Below are positions 19,767-27,976 of a stretch of 64,000 bases of DNA, piece by piece (the first letter of the stretch is position 1; each line of letters starts with the position of its first letter). Source of the DNA: SURF-13 sp038924245 (GTDB taxonomy: Bacteria > Pseudomonadota > Gammaproteobacteria > SURF-13); the NCBI GenBank assembly GCA_038924245.1, contig JBCKVB010000003.1, positions 1-64,000 of the forward strand, given 5' to 3'. Under the pieces are notes generated by a model, which was given only the letters and a program-made list of their open reading frames with translations, made no database searches and was not told the DNA's origin. Both the position numbers and the translations under genes were made by a program.

Positions 19767-19847
19767 GGCATTGTTAATTTAGTATAGCTTCCAGGCCCCC
19801 ATTCCATTTAAGCATGAGAAGCATCACCGAATTAAATTAACAATGCC
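19767..19847. mobile_element. 81-bp MITE-like element, copy B, upstream of gltB
   Basis: The left end (19767-19787) is the exact reverse complement of the 21 bp at 13300-13320. The right end (19833-19847) shares the terminal 15 bp TAAATTAACAATGCC. The left end also forms a hairpin with AACAATGCC at 19747-19755. The interior (about 45 bp) has no coding content. With copy A it brackets gltBD. Confidence 0.7.
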
Positions 19848-19907
19848 GACACGCAAAGGGTCTATCAGTATAACGCTGGTGGGTTTTTTTCTCAACGCGG
19901 GAAAGCG

Positions 19908-21056
19908 TTATGACGACTCTGTGGGGTTGAACAGGCGCTGATATTCGGCGATGGCGTAGCGGTCGGTCATGCCGGCGATGTAATCGGCCACCGCGCGCGC
20001 GCGGCCCGCTTTGTCCTGGGGCTGCTCCAGCGCCTGCGCCTTGGCCGCGAACTCCGGCGGCAGCAGGCCGGGCTCGCTGAAAAACGCCTCGAACAGCGCG
20101 CGCAGGGTGCGCGCGGCCTTGTTGGTCATGCGCTGCACACGGTAGTGCTTGTACAGATACCGGCGCAGGAACTGTTTCAATTCCAGGCTTTGCGCGCGCA
20201 TCGCGTCGCTGAAGCCGATCAAGGGTTCGGCCAGGCGGCGCACGGCGGCGCTGTTTTCAGGCGCGGCGCGCTCGATGCGCGCGCGGCTGGTATCCACCAG
20301 GTCCACGATCTGCGCGTTAATCATGCGCCGTACCGACTCATGAATGGCGCGCCGTACCGGGAGGTCAGGATAGGATTTTTTGACGCGTTCATATTGCACG
20401 CGGAATAGTTCAATCTCGGCCAGTTGCTCCAGGGTGATGAGACCGGAGCGCAGGCCGTCGTCCACGTCGTGACTGTTGTAAGCAACCTCGTCGGCAAGAT
20501 TGGCAAGCTGCGCCTCCAGGCCGGGTTGGGTTTTATTCAAGAAGCGCGCGCCCAGCTCGCCCAGTTCCCTGGCCTTGGCGGGCGAGCAATGCTTGAGGAT
20601 GCCCTCGCGCGTCTCGAAGGTGAGGTTCAAGCCCTGAAACTCCGCGTAACGCTCTTCCAGTTCGTCCACCACGCGCAGCGATTGCAGATTGTGTTCAAAG
20701 CCGCCGAACTCGCGCATGCAGTCATTCAACGCATCCTGACCGGCGTGGCCGAACGGCGTGTGGCCGAGGTCGTGCGCGAGCGCGATGGCCTCGGCCAGGT
20801 CTTCGTTGAGCGCGAGCGCGCGCGACACCGAACGCGCGATCTGCGCTACCTCGATGGAATGGGTGAGCCGGGTGCGGAACATGTCGCCTTCGTGATTCAC
20901 GAACACCTGGGTCTTGTACTCCAGGCGCCGAAACGCCGCGCTGTGCACGATGCGGTCGCGGTCGCGCTGATACTCGCTACGGTAGGCGGGCGCGGCCTCT
21001 TGATAGCGCCGCCCGCGCGATGTGGCCGGGTCGTCAGCGTAGGGAGCGAGCGTCAT
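19908..21056 (-). CDS. dgt: dGTP triphosphohydrolase-like HD-domain protein
   Basis: The 382-residue protein belongs to the HD-domain dNTP triphosphohydrolases (deoxyguanosinetriphosphate triphosphohydrolase-like, type 2), which cut dNTPs to deoxynucleosides and triphosphate. The metal-binding residues are spread over TRLTHSIEVAQIA (first His), ALAHDLGHTPFGHAGQ (His-Asp about residue 95) and LADEVAYNSHDVDDGL (distal Asp). The N-terminal YRSEYQRDRDRIVHSAAFRRLEYKTQVF is typical of this subgroup. Its start overlaps the aroB stop by 4 bp, so it is cotranscribed with the aroKB-pil block. Confidence 0.9.
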   Translation of the reverse strand: MTLAPYADDPATSRGRRYQEAAPAYRSEYQRDRDRIVHSAAFRRLEYKTQVFVNHEGDMFRTRLTHSIEVAQIARSVSRALALNEDLAEAIALAHDLGHTPFGHAGQDALNDCMREFGGFEHNLQSLRVVDELEERYAEFQGLNLTFETREGILKHCSPAKARELGELGARFLNKTQPGLEAQLANLADEVAYNSHDVDDGLRSGLITLEQLAEIELFRVQYERVKKSYPDLPVRRAIHESVRRMINAQIVDLVDTSRARIERAAPENSAAVRRLAEPLIGFSDAMRAQSLELKQFLRRYLYKHYRVQRMTNKAARTLRALFEAFFSEPGLLPPEFAAKAQALEQPQDKAGRARAVADYIAGMTDRYAIAEYQRLFNPTESS

Positions 21057-22150
21057 GCGTGTGCAGGAAAGGCGCTGCCGGACTGGCGCAGTGTCTCAAT
21101 GAGTTTAGCGGCGGGGAAATCGGCCGTAAGCACCGCTTGGCCGATACCTTTCAACAGCACCAGCCGCGGCTTTCCCTCGGTTGCCTTTTTATCCACCGCC
21201 ATCAGCTCCAGAAAACGCTCCACGCCGAGTTGCTTAGGGGAGGCCACCGGCAGGCGCGCGCGCCCAATCAAGCGCACGATGCGTTGCAGATCGCCGGGTG
21301 GTGTCCAGCCTAAACGGTGCGATAAATCCGCCGCGAGACACATGCCCGCGGCCACCGCCTCGCCATGCAGCCAGGCGCCGTAGCCCATGCCGGTCTCGAT
21401 CGCGTGACCGAAGGTGTGGCCGAAATTGAGCAGCGCGCGCACGCCGGACTCGCGCTCGTCTTGCGCCACGATAGCGGCCTTGTTGCGGCACGAGCGCTCG
21501 ATGGCGAAGGCTAGGGCTTTTTCATCACGTTGCAGCAGGCTGTCCATATTCGCTTCCAGCCAGTCAAAAAACTCCCGGTCGCCAATCAGGCCGTATTTAA
21601 TCACCTCGGCAAGACCCGCAGAGAGTTCGCGCTCCGGCAAGGTGCGCAGGGTATCGGTATCGGCGATCACGCAGTTCGGCTGGTAAAACGCGCCGATCAT
21701 GTTTTTGCCCAGCGCGTGATTGACGCCGGTCTTGCCGCCCACCGAGGAATCCACCTGCGCGAGCAGCGTGGTGGGTATCTGGATGTAGGGCACGCCGCGT
21801 TGATAAACCGCCGCGGCAAAGCCGGTGAGGTCGCCGATCACACCGCCACCGAGTGCGATGAGCGTAGTGCTACGGTCGCAGCGCTTGCGCAGCAACTCAT
21901 CGAAGATCAGGTTGAGCGTTTCCAGCGTTTTGTATTGCTCGCCGTCGGGCAATACGAGTGTGTGGCAGTCAAACCCCTTGAGCGCCGCGAGGGTTTGGTC
22001 GAGATACAGCGGAGCCACGGTGACGTTGCTCACCACCAGCACCTGTTTGCCGCTGATGTGCGGAGCAAGCAAATCGCCGCGGTTCAACAGGCCGCCGCCG
22101 ATGTAGATCGGGTAGCTGCGCGCGCCGAGATCGAGCTTCAGGGTTTGCAT
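21053..22150 (-). CDS. aroB: 3-dehydroquinate synthase
   Basis: The 365-residue enzyme makes 3-dehydroquinate, the second shikimate-pathway step, using NAD and a divalent metal. The nucleotide-binding segments are VLPDGEQYKTLETLN and ALGGGVIGDLTGFAAAVYQRG (about residues 95-120). The substrate/metal region is TLLAQVDSSVGGKTGVNHALGKNMIGAFYQP. The metal ligands include Glu in LAEVIKYG and the His residues of NFGHTFGHAIE and WLHGEAVAAGM. It follows aroK with a 22-bp gap, the usual order, and overlaps the dgt-like gene downstream. Confidence 0.95.
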   Translation of the reverse strand: MQTLKLDLGARSYPIYIGGGLLNRGDLLAPHISGKQVLVVSNVTVAPLYLDQTLAALKGFDCHTLVLPDGEQYKTLETLNLIFDELLRKRCDRSTTLIALGGGVIGDLTGFAAAVYQRGVPYIQIPTTLLAQVDSSVGGKTGVNHALGKNMIGAFYQPNCVIADTDTLRTLPERELSAGLAEVIKYGLIGDREFFDWLEANMDSLLQRDEKALAFAIERSCRNKAAIVAQDERESGVRALLNFGHTFGHAIETGMGYGAWLHGEAVAAGMCLAADLSHRLGWTPPGDLQRIVRLIGRARLPVASPKQLGVERFLELMAVDKKATEGKPRLVLLKGIGQAVLTADFPAAKLIETLRQSGSAFPAHA

Positions 22151-22172
22151 GAGGCCATTATCTCAGCATCGG

Positions 22173-22727
22173 CTAATGCAAGCCAGAACGCCGTGGCTGA
22201 CTTTCCAATCCCAGGCGGGTCAGGATTTCCTCCACCACGCTGTTCACGCCGCGCCCGCCGGTCTCGATTACGATGTCCGCGATTTCCCGGTACAGCGGAT
22301 CACGCACGCGCAGCAGCTCTTCCAGGCGCGCGCGCGGGTCGGCGGTGTGCAGCAGGGGACGGTGACGGCTGTTGGCGGTGCGCCTCAAAAGCTGTTCGAC
22401 AGGCGCATGGAGATAAATGCTCCGCCCATGTTGGGCAAGCAGCGCGCGGTTGGCCGGCTCCAGCACCGCGCCGCCGCCGGTGGCGAGCACCAGAGGGCCG
22501 AGCTGGACCAATTCCGCGAGCACCACCTTCTCGCGCGCCCGGAAGCCGGCTTCGCCCTCCAGCTCAAAGATGAGCGAAATGGCTGCGCCGGTGCGTTGTT
22601 CGATCTCGTGGTCGCTGTCGCGGAATGGCAGATGCAGGTGTTTGGCGAGCGCCTTGCCGAGCGTGGTTTTACCCGACCCCATCAGCCCCACCAGAAAAAG
22701 ATTGCCCGGCTTGGTCATGCCGGGCAT
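22173..22727 (-). CDS. aroK: Shikimate kinase
   Basis: The P-loop kinase (184 residues from ATG 22727; ATG 22718, MTKPGNLF, is an equally plausible start) phosphorylates shikimate. It shows Walker A GLMGSGKTT, the shikimate-binding DSDHEIE with the catalytic Asp, the GFRAREKVVL contact, the ATGGGAV loop and the adenine/lid region RPLL. Standard length is 170-180. It lies 55 bp downstream of pilQ and 22 bp upstream of aroB, the conserved gammaproteobacterial arrangement. Confidence 0.95.
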   Translation of the reverse strand: MPGMTKPGNLFLVGLMGSGKTTLGKALAKHLHLPFRDSDHEIEQRTGAAISLIFELEGEAGFRAREKVVLAELVQLGPLVLATGGGAVLEPANRALLAQHGRSIYLHAPVEQLLRRTANSRHRPLLHTADPRARLEELLRVRDPLYREIADIVIETGGRGVNSVVEEILTRLGLESQPRRSGLH

Positions 22728-22782
22728 CTTTTCATGTATTGCAAAGATAAATCAAGGGGCGCGCGGCCCCGCGGCTTCTGTG

Positions 22783-24924
22783 CTATTGGGCAAGACCAAT
22801 GGTCTGCTCCAGTATCTTCGGTGTGACGAAGATCAGCAACTCGGACTTGTCATCCTGTTCAAGGGTGCGTTTGAATAAAAATCCCACGTAGGGCAGGTCG
22901 CCGAAAAACGGCACCCGATCCGAAATTGTACGTGCCGTGGAGGTATAGGTCCCGCCCAGCACCACCGTCTCGCCGTTACCCACCACCACCTGGGTGGTGA
23001 CCACGCGCGTGTTGATGATGGGGATAGACGAAAACTCCCCCGTTGGGATGGTGAGCTCACTCATGGTATCCCTCTTCACCGTGAGATCCATAATGATGTG
23101 ATTGTCCGGCGTGATCATGGGTTTCACCTTCAGGCTCAATACCGCTTTGCGGAAAGTGACCGTAACGGCGCCGCTGGAGCTTGCCTCCAGATAGGGTATT
23201 TCCACGCCCTCCTCGATGGTGGCCTCTGTTTGATTGGCGGTGACCACGCGCGGATTGGAGATCACCTCACCGCGATTCTCGGCCTGTAACGCGGACAGCT
23301 CCAGGTCCAGCAGGGTGCCGAAGGGCAGCTTGGCCAAGGCGAGGGCGATGGAAGGTCCGGTTATGGGTAAATTGACGTTCAGCCTGCCGGGTAGGGTGAG
23401 TCCTGTAATGGGGACATTAGTAATAAGTTGAGTTGTTGCGCCGAGAGTCCCGGATAGGGCCGCCATCTTTCCGGTTGTGGCCGCACCACCAGTATCCCTG
23501 CTCACCCCAAAGCGGACACCCAGGTCTTTGCTGAAGTTGTCATCCGCGATCACGATGCGTGACTCGATCAGCACCTGGCGCTGCGGAATATCGAGTGTGC
23601 TGACCAGTTTTCTCACCTCGGCCAGCTTGTCCTCGGTGTCCTGCACCAGCAGGGTATTGGTACGGTCATCCACGCTGACATTGCCGCGCGGCGAGAGCAG
23701 CGAGTTCTCCTTGGCCTTGAGCAGCGTGGCCAGGTCCGCCGCCTTGGCGTAATTCACGCGGATGAACTCGGAGCGCAGTGGAGCGAGCTCGACCACCTGC
23801 TTCCTGGCCCCCAGTTCCAGCTTTTCACGCGCCGCGACCTCTTCGATGGGCGCGACTTCCATGACGTTACCCGCCTGGCGCATGCTGAGACCCTTGCTCT
23901 TTAAAATGATGTCCAGCGCCTGATCCCACGGCACGTTTTGCAGGCGCAGGGTCAGGTTGCCGGTGACCTTGTCACTGGTGACCAGGTTCTGGCCGGTGAA
24001 GTCGGCGATGAGCTGCAGCACGGAGCGCACCGGGATGTCCTGGAAGTTGAGCGAGAGTTTCTCGCCGCTATAGCCGGCCTTCTTTTTGTCCGCCACATCC
24101 AGCTCGGTCTTGGTGACCGGCTTCACCTCGATGGTGAACACATTGTCCGCCTGGTAGGCGATATGTTCGTATTCACCTTGTGCGGTGATCGCCAGACGCG
24201 TGTTGCCGCCCTGGCGTGAGGTCTCCACGATTTTCACGGGGGTGGCGAAATCCGCCACGTCCAGTCTGCGCTCCAATTCATCTGGAACGCTGGTGTTTAA
24301 AAAGTCGGCGATGATCTGGCCGCCTTCCTGATGCACGTCCACGCTGGTCGCCGGATGAGAGAGCGATACGATGATGCGCGCCTCGCCTTTCTCGCCGCGC
24401 CGGAAATCAATGTTGCTCAAGCTGTGCTTCGCGGTGGCGGTCGTGGGTGCGGCCGCCCTGGCCGCGCTCGCCATCGCCTCACCGCCGCTCGCGTCCAGGG
24501 TCAGATAGATATCATTACCTTCCGCGCGCGTTTCATAGGGAACCAGTTGGTCGAGGTTGAGCACCACGCGCGTGCGCCCCTTGGCGCTGGCCACGTTGAC
24601 GCTACGTACCGCGCCGAGCCCGATGGTTTGCGAGCTTTTCGCCAGGCTGTGCGCGGTGTCGGCGAAATCCAGCACGATGCGCGCCGGGTTGTCTATGGTA
24701 AAGCTGAGCGGCGCGGACGGCGGCGCGGAGTGCCTAAGCTTGATTTGCACCTTGCCGCCGGGCAGGGACGAACTGCTGATCTCTTGCAGCGTGGGGCCGT
24801 TCGCCGCCGGTTCGGACTGTGCCCACGCGCCACAAAGCATCAGGGCTAGCGCAAGCACTGTTGCGTAGCGCGCGCGCACTGTGAGAGGAAAAGATTTTTT
24901 TGTATTCGATAATATCAGGGTCAT
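22783..24924 (-). CDS. pilQ: Type IV pilus outer-membrane secretin PilQ
   Basis: The 713-residue secretin forms the gated outer-membrane pore for the pilus. It has a signal peptide (ARYATVLALALMLCGAWA, cleaved near Gln-Ser-Glu), two peptidoglycan-binding AMIN domains (residues about 45-150 and 165-260), a secretin/TonB short N-terminal domain (SLNFQDIPVRSVLQLIADF), an N1 domain, and the secretin pore domain. The last ends in VVTTQVVVGNGETVVLGGTY and LIFVTPKIL. The start overlaps the pilP stop by 4 bp. It is the last pil gene of the operon. Confidence 0.95.
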   Translation of the reverse strand: MTLILSNTKKSFPLTVRARYATVLALALMLCGAWAQSEPAANGPTLQEISSSSLPGGKVQIKLRHSAPPSAPLSFTIDNPARIVLDFADTAHSLAKSSQTIGLGAVRSVNVASAKGRTRVVLNLDQLVPYETRAEGNDIYLTLDASGGEAMASAARAAAPTTATAKHSLSNIDFRRGEKGEARIIVSLSHPATSVDVHQEGGQIIADFLNTSVPDELERRLDVADFATPVKIVETSRQGGNTRLAITAQGEYEHIAYQADNVFTIEVKPVTKTELDVADKKKAGYSGEKLSLNFQDIPVRSVLQLIADFTGQNLVTSDKVTGNLTLRLQNVPWDQALDIILKSKGLSMRQAGNVMEVAPIEEVAAREKLELGARKQVVELAPLRSEFIRVNYAKAADLATLLKAKENSLLSPRGNVSVDDRTNTLLVQDTEDKLAEVRKLVSTLDIPQRQVLIESRIVIADDNFSKDLGVRFGVSRDTGGAATTGKMAALSGTLGATTQLITNVPITGLTLPGRLNVNLPITGPSIALALAKLPFGTLLDLELSALQAENRGEVISNPRVVTANQTEATIEEGVEIPYLEASSSGAVTVTFRKAVLSLKVKPMITPDNHIIMDLTVKRDTMSELTIPTGEFSSIPIINTRVVTTQVVVGNGETVVLGGTYTSTARTISDRVPFFGDLPYVGFLFKRTLEQDDKSELLIFVTPKILEQTIGLAQ

Positions 24925-25463
24925 TTCTTTACCCCTCCTTCGGTCGGTTCACTGAGCGCCAAGGAAGCCGGGCGTTCGATCCAGCCTCCCTGTCCATCGT
25001 CCACGATTTCGATCAAGTCGGTGCCTTGTTCGGTGATAGCTACGATCTTGCCGTCATTCTGTCCCATGTAGTTCCCCACTTGCGCGCGGTGTACCGCGCC
25101 TTCTTGATCCTGGATGAGCGACCACTGTTGGACGTCGCGCGCCAGCGTGCCCACCATGCGCAGGCTGTCCAGCGCATAGTCTTCCAAGGGCTCCCTGGCC
25201 CGGTTGGGATCGGGCCGGAGAGCATTGCCTTCGCCGCCCGAGGCGGCGGTACTGAGCCGGGAAGGCGTGAACGGGTCGCGCGCGCCTGCAGCCTCATACG
25301 TGAAGCTGTCATACGTTTTGACCACAGGCAGCGGCTCGATGGGCGCCACGGGCCGCGCCTTGACTTCATCCACATAGTGGCGCACTTCATCCAGGTTGTC
25401 GCCGCCGCAGCCGGCAAGCAGGACGCAGAGCGCAATGACTGATTGAGCGCGGGAGCGGCTCAT
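24921..25463 (-). CDS. pilP: Type IV pilus assembly lipoprotein PilP
   Basis: The 180-residue inner-membrane lipoprotein has a lipobox in VIALCVLLAGCGGD (Cys about residue 19). An extended linker (VKARPVAPIEPLPVVKTYDSFTY) and the beta-domain with DSLRMVGTLARDVQQWSLIQDQEGAVHRAQVGNYMGQNDGKI follow. PilP links the PilN/PilO inner-membrane complex to the PilQ secretin. It overlaps both neighbours by 4 bp. Confidence 0.93.
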   Translation of the reverse strand: MSRSRAQSVIALCVLLAGCGGDNLDEVRHYVDEVKARPVAPIEPLPVVKTYDSFTYEAAGARDPFTPSRLSTAASGGEGNALRPDPNRAREPLEDYALDSLRMVGTLARDVQQWSLIQDQEGAVHRAQVGNYMGQNDGKIVAITEQGTDLIEIVDDGQGGWIERPASLALSEPTEGGVKK

Positions 25464-26122
25464 GTCTTGCCGCCCTTGCCGCCAGCGGCGGGTTGTTCCG
25501 TTTCTTCGAGGTAACGGTAGGTCTTGGCGGTGATGTCCATGACCAGCGGGGCTGATGACCCCACGCCTTTCTTGTCGGCTGGTTGCGCCTGGGTGATGGA
25601 AATGTCATGCAGGGTTACGATGCGCGGCAGCGCGGCGATGCCGCTGATGAAGTTGCCGAACTGGTGATAATTGCCGGTGACCTTGATTTTGATCGGTAGT
25701 TCGGCGTAGAAATCCTTGGGTACTTCCGCTTCGGGCTTGAACAATTCGAACTCCAGGCCGCTCGCGAGTCCGGTTTGCGAGATGTCCACCAGCAGACCCT
25801 CCACCTCGGTCTGGCTGGGGAGCTGGCGCAGCATGGCGCCGAAGGATTGCCTCATCCCCTCCATCTGCAGCGTGTAGGCATCCAGGTTGACCGCCCTCAT
25901 CTGCTCGGTAAGGAAATCAGATCGCGGCGCGTAAGGCTTCTCGAAGGTTTGTTTAAGCTCCTGCTCCTGGTGCCGGGTTTGCGCAAGCGTTTCCCACTGA
26001 TTTTTAGTGTTGAACCAATAGCCCGCCCCCAGCACAGCGATGCACAGCACGCCCAGCGCGGCCGCTTTGGCCGGGTTGGGCCAGTTGCCGATATTGTTAA
26101 AGTCCAGTTCGTTGATGTTCAT
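25460..26122 (-). CDS. pilO: Type IV pilus assembly protein PilO
   Basis: The 220-residue protein has a short cytoplasmic N-terminus (NINELDFNNIGNWPNPAK), a membrane span (AAALGVLCIAVLGAGYWF, residues about 19-36), a coiled-coil stretch (ETLAQTRHQEQELKQTFEKP) and a ferredoxin-like periplasmic core with GNYHQFGNFISGIAALPRIVTLHDI. It forms a heterodimer with PilN in the alignment subcomplex. Four-base overlaps with pilN and pilP indicate coupled translation. Confidence 0.94.
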   Translation of the reverse strand: MNINELDFNNIGNWPNPAKAAALGVLCIAVLGAGYWFNTKNQWETLAQTRHQEQELKQTFEKPYAPRSDFLTEQMRAVNLDAYTLQMEGMRQSFGAMLRQLPSQTEVEGLLVDISQTGLASGLEFELFKPEAEVPKDFYAELPIKIKVTGNYHQFGNFISGIAALPRIVTLHDISITQAQPADKKGVGSSAPLVMDITAKTYRYLEETEQPAAGGKGGKT

Positions 26123-26721
26123 GGTTTGCCTGCGGCGGGACCGGTTCTGGTGGGCGACGCCGCAGTCTCCAATCCTGCTTGCGGCTGTTTCTGGCTGACG
26201 CGCAGGATATAGGCGACGGCGCGCTGGCCATCCTTGTCGTGGGCTTGTATCTGCTCCAGTGCGGGCTGCCCCAGCCAGGCGGAGGTTTCCAGATTGCGCA
26301 TGAAGGTCGCTACCCGGCCATTGGAGTCGGCGACGCCGGTCAAGGTGAGCTGGCCGCCCTCCTGCTTGATGCTGGTGTAATGCACGCCATCGGGCAGGGT
26401 GCGTACCAGCTCATCCACCACATGCACCACCTCGGGGCGGCTCGCTTGCAGCTCCTGAATCACCGTCATGCGCGCCAGCAGTTCCGCACGCTGTTTCTCC
26501 AGGTTTTTGATCTCGGCTATTTTTTTATCAAGTTGCGCGATTTCCTGGGTGAGAAAACTATTGCGCGCTCCCTGGGTTTCGATCATGCCGTTGATGTGCA
26601 TATGAGCGTACACCACGATCACCACGGACACGAAGGCGGCGAATCCGGCGATCATACTGAATTCGCGTTGCCGCTCTTTGCACCGCTCCTCGCGCCAGGG
26701 CAATAAGTTGATGCGCGCCAT
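26119..26721 (-). CDS. pilN: Type IV pilus assembly protein PilN
   Basis: The 200-residue protein starts with the conserved cytoplasmic tail ARINLLPWREERCKERQREF, which docks into PilM. A membrane span (about residues 23-43), a coiled coil (IAQLDKKIAEIKNLEKQRAELLARM) and the periplasmic domain with GVHYTSIKQEGGQLTLTGVADSN follow. Its start lies 2 bp after the pilM stop. Partner of PilO. Confidence 0.95.
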   Translation of the reverse strand: MARINLLPWREERCKERQREFSMIAGFAAFVSVVIVVYAHMHINGMIETQGARNSFLTQEIAQLDKKIAEIKNLEKQRAELLARMTVIQELQASRPEVVHVVDELVRTLPDGVHYTSIKQEGGQLTLTGVADSNGRVATFMRNLETSAWLGQPALEQIQAHDKDGQRAVAYILRVSQKQPQAGLETAASPTRTGPAAGKP

Positions 26722-26723
26722 GG

Positions 26724-27794
26724 CTAGTCGAAGCTGCGCAGCGCCAGGCCGCTCGCGATCATGAGCGAGGGCGCGTCGTTGGTGAACGCCTGGGCGTTCA
26801 CGCGCGGCGCCACCGACATGCCGATGAACGGGTTGAACACCTCGGTGTGCGTGCCCACGGCGGATTCCACCAGGCCCGCGATGCCGGGGATCATGGCGTT
26901 GCCGCCCGCGAGCAGGATGCTGTCCACGCTGTGATACTGGCTGGAGGAATAAAAGAATTGCAGCGAGCGGTTGACCTGTTGCGCGAGCGCTTCTTTAAAC
27001 GGCTGCAGCACCTCGGTTTCATAGTCGGGCGGTAGCCCGCCGAGCTTCTTCGCCTTGCCCGCTTCCTTGTAGCTCATGCCGTAGCGGTTTTGTATCTCTT
27101 CGGTGAGCTGCTTGCCGCCGAAATTCTGTTCGCGCGTATACACCAGCTTCAGATTGTCCATCACGTTCAGGGTGGTCATGGTGGCGCCGATGTCGAACAG
27201 CGCGACGGTGCCCGCCAGGCCGCGCGAGGGATTTTGCGCGGCCATCAACGCCAGGATGTTTTCCGCGGCATAGGCCTCCACGTCCACCACCTTCGGCTTG
27301 AGCCCGGCCAGTTCCAGCACCGCCACGCGCGTATCCACGTTTTCCTTGCGCGAGGCGGCCAGCAGCACGTTCACCGTGCCTTCTTCCTCCGCGGGGCCGA
27401 GGACTTCAAAATCCAGATTGACTTCTTCCAGGGGGTAGGGGATGTACTGATCCGCCTCAACCTCGATTTGCGCGGCCATTTCATCGTCCGACAGGTTGGC
27501 CGGGAGGGTGATGATCTTGGTGATCACCGCCGAGCCCGCCACCGCCACCGCGGCGTGCAGGGCGCTGGTTTTGGACTGCTTGACCGCGCGCCTCACCGCC
27601 TCGCCCACCGCCTCCACGTCGCTTAAGGTTCTTTCCGTTACCGCGCCGACCGGTAGCGGCACCACCGCGTAGCTCTCCACGCGATAGCGCCCGCCGCTCC
27701 TGGAAAGCTCCAGCAGCTTTACGCTGGTGGCGCTGATGTCCAGCCCAAGCAGCGGGGGTTGGTTCCAGAACAATGACAGGCCGGAGAGCTGCAC
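26724..27794 (-). CDS. pilM: Type IV pilus assembly ATPase-like protein PilM
   Basis: The 356-residue actin/FtsA-like cytoplasmic protein begins at GTG 27794 (AAAGGA about 10 bp upstream). It shows LGLDISATSVKLLEL (phosphate 1), VALFDIGATMTTLNVM (phosphate 2) and SILLAGGNAMIPGIAGLV (adenosine motif), i.e. a bound nucleotide is expected. It binds the PilN tail. It is first in the pilMNOPQ operon and divergent from ponA across 182 bp, as in many gammaproteobacteria. Confidence 0.95.
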   Translation of the reverse strand: MQLSGLSLFWNQPPLLGLDISATSVKLLELSRSGGRYRVESYAVVPLPVGAVTERTLSDVEAVGEAVRRAVKQSKTSALHAAVAVAGSAVITKIITLPANLSDDEMAAQIEVEADQYIPYPLEEVNLDFEVLGPAEEEGTVNVLLAASRKENVDTRVAVLELAGLKPKVVDVEAYAAENILALMAAQNPSRGLAGTVALFDIGATMTTLNVMDNLKLVYTREQNFGGKQLTEEIQNRYGMSYKEAGKAKKLGGLPPDYETEVLQPFKEALAQQVNRSLQFFYSSSQYHSVDSILLAGGNAMIPGIAGLVESAVGTHTEVFNPFIGMSVAPRVNAQAFTNDAPSLMIASGLALRSFD

Positions 27795-27846
27795 GCAATG
27801 TTTTCCTTTATAAACTAGTGCTTACATAGCATAGATCGTTTAGTTT

Positions 27847-27875
27847 ATTAAATACAAGCCGGAACCCCGTGTCAA
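27847..27875 (-). promoter_or_regulatory. Likely sigma-70 promoter of pilMNOPQ
   Basis: On the minus strand TTGACA (27875-27870) is followed, after exactly 17 bp, by TTTAAT (27852-27847). It lies about 55 bp before the pilM GTG. For ponA on the other strand only a -10-like TATACT (27942-27947) is evident, 30 bp before its ATG, with no convincing -35. Confidence 0.6.
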
Positions 27876-27976
27876 CATATAAATAATATCAATTCCCCGC
27901 GGTGCGAAATCGTGTGATTTCCCGCTGCGGCCGGAAACCCTTATACTGAAAAGCTTATCCAGCGTAACCCTGTCAC

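Noticed and set aside
19848..19907. Intrinsic terminator after the dgt-like gene
   Set aside because: A small AACGC/GCGTT stem is followed by an A-run, not a T-run, on the transcribed strand.
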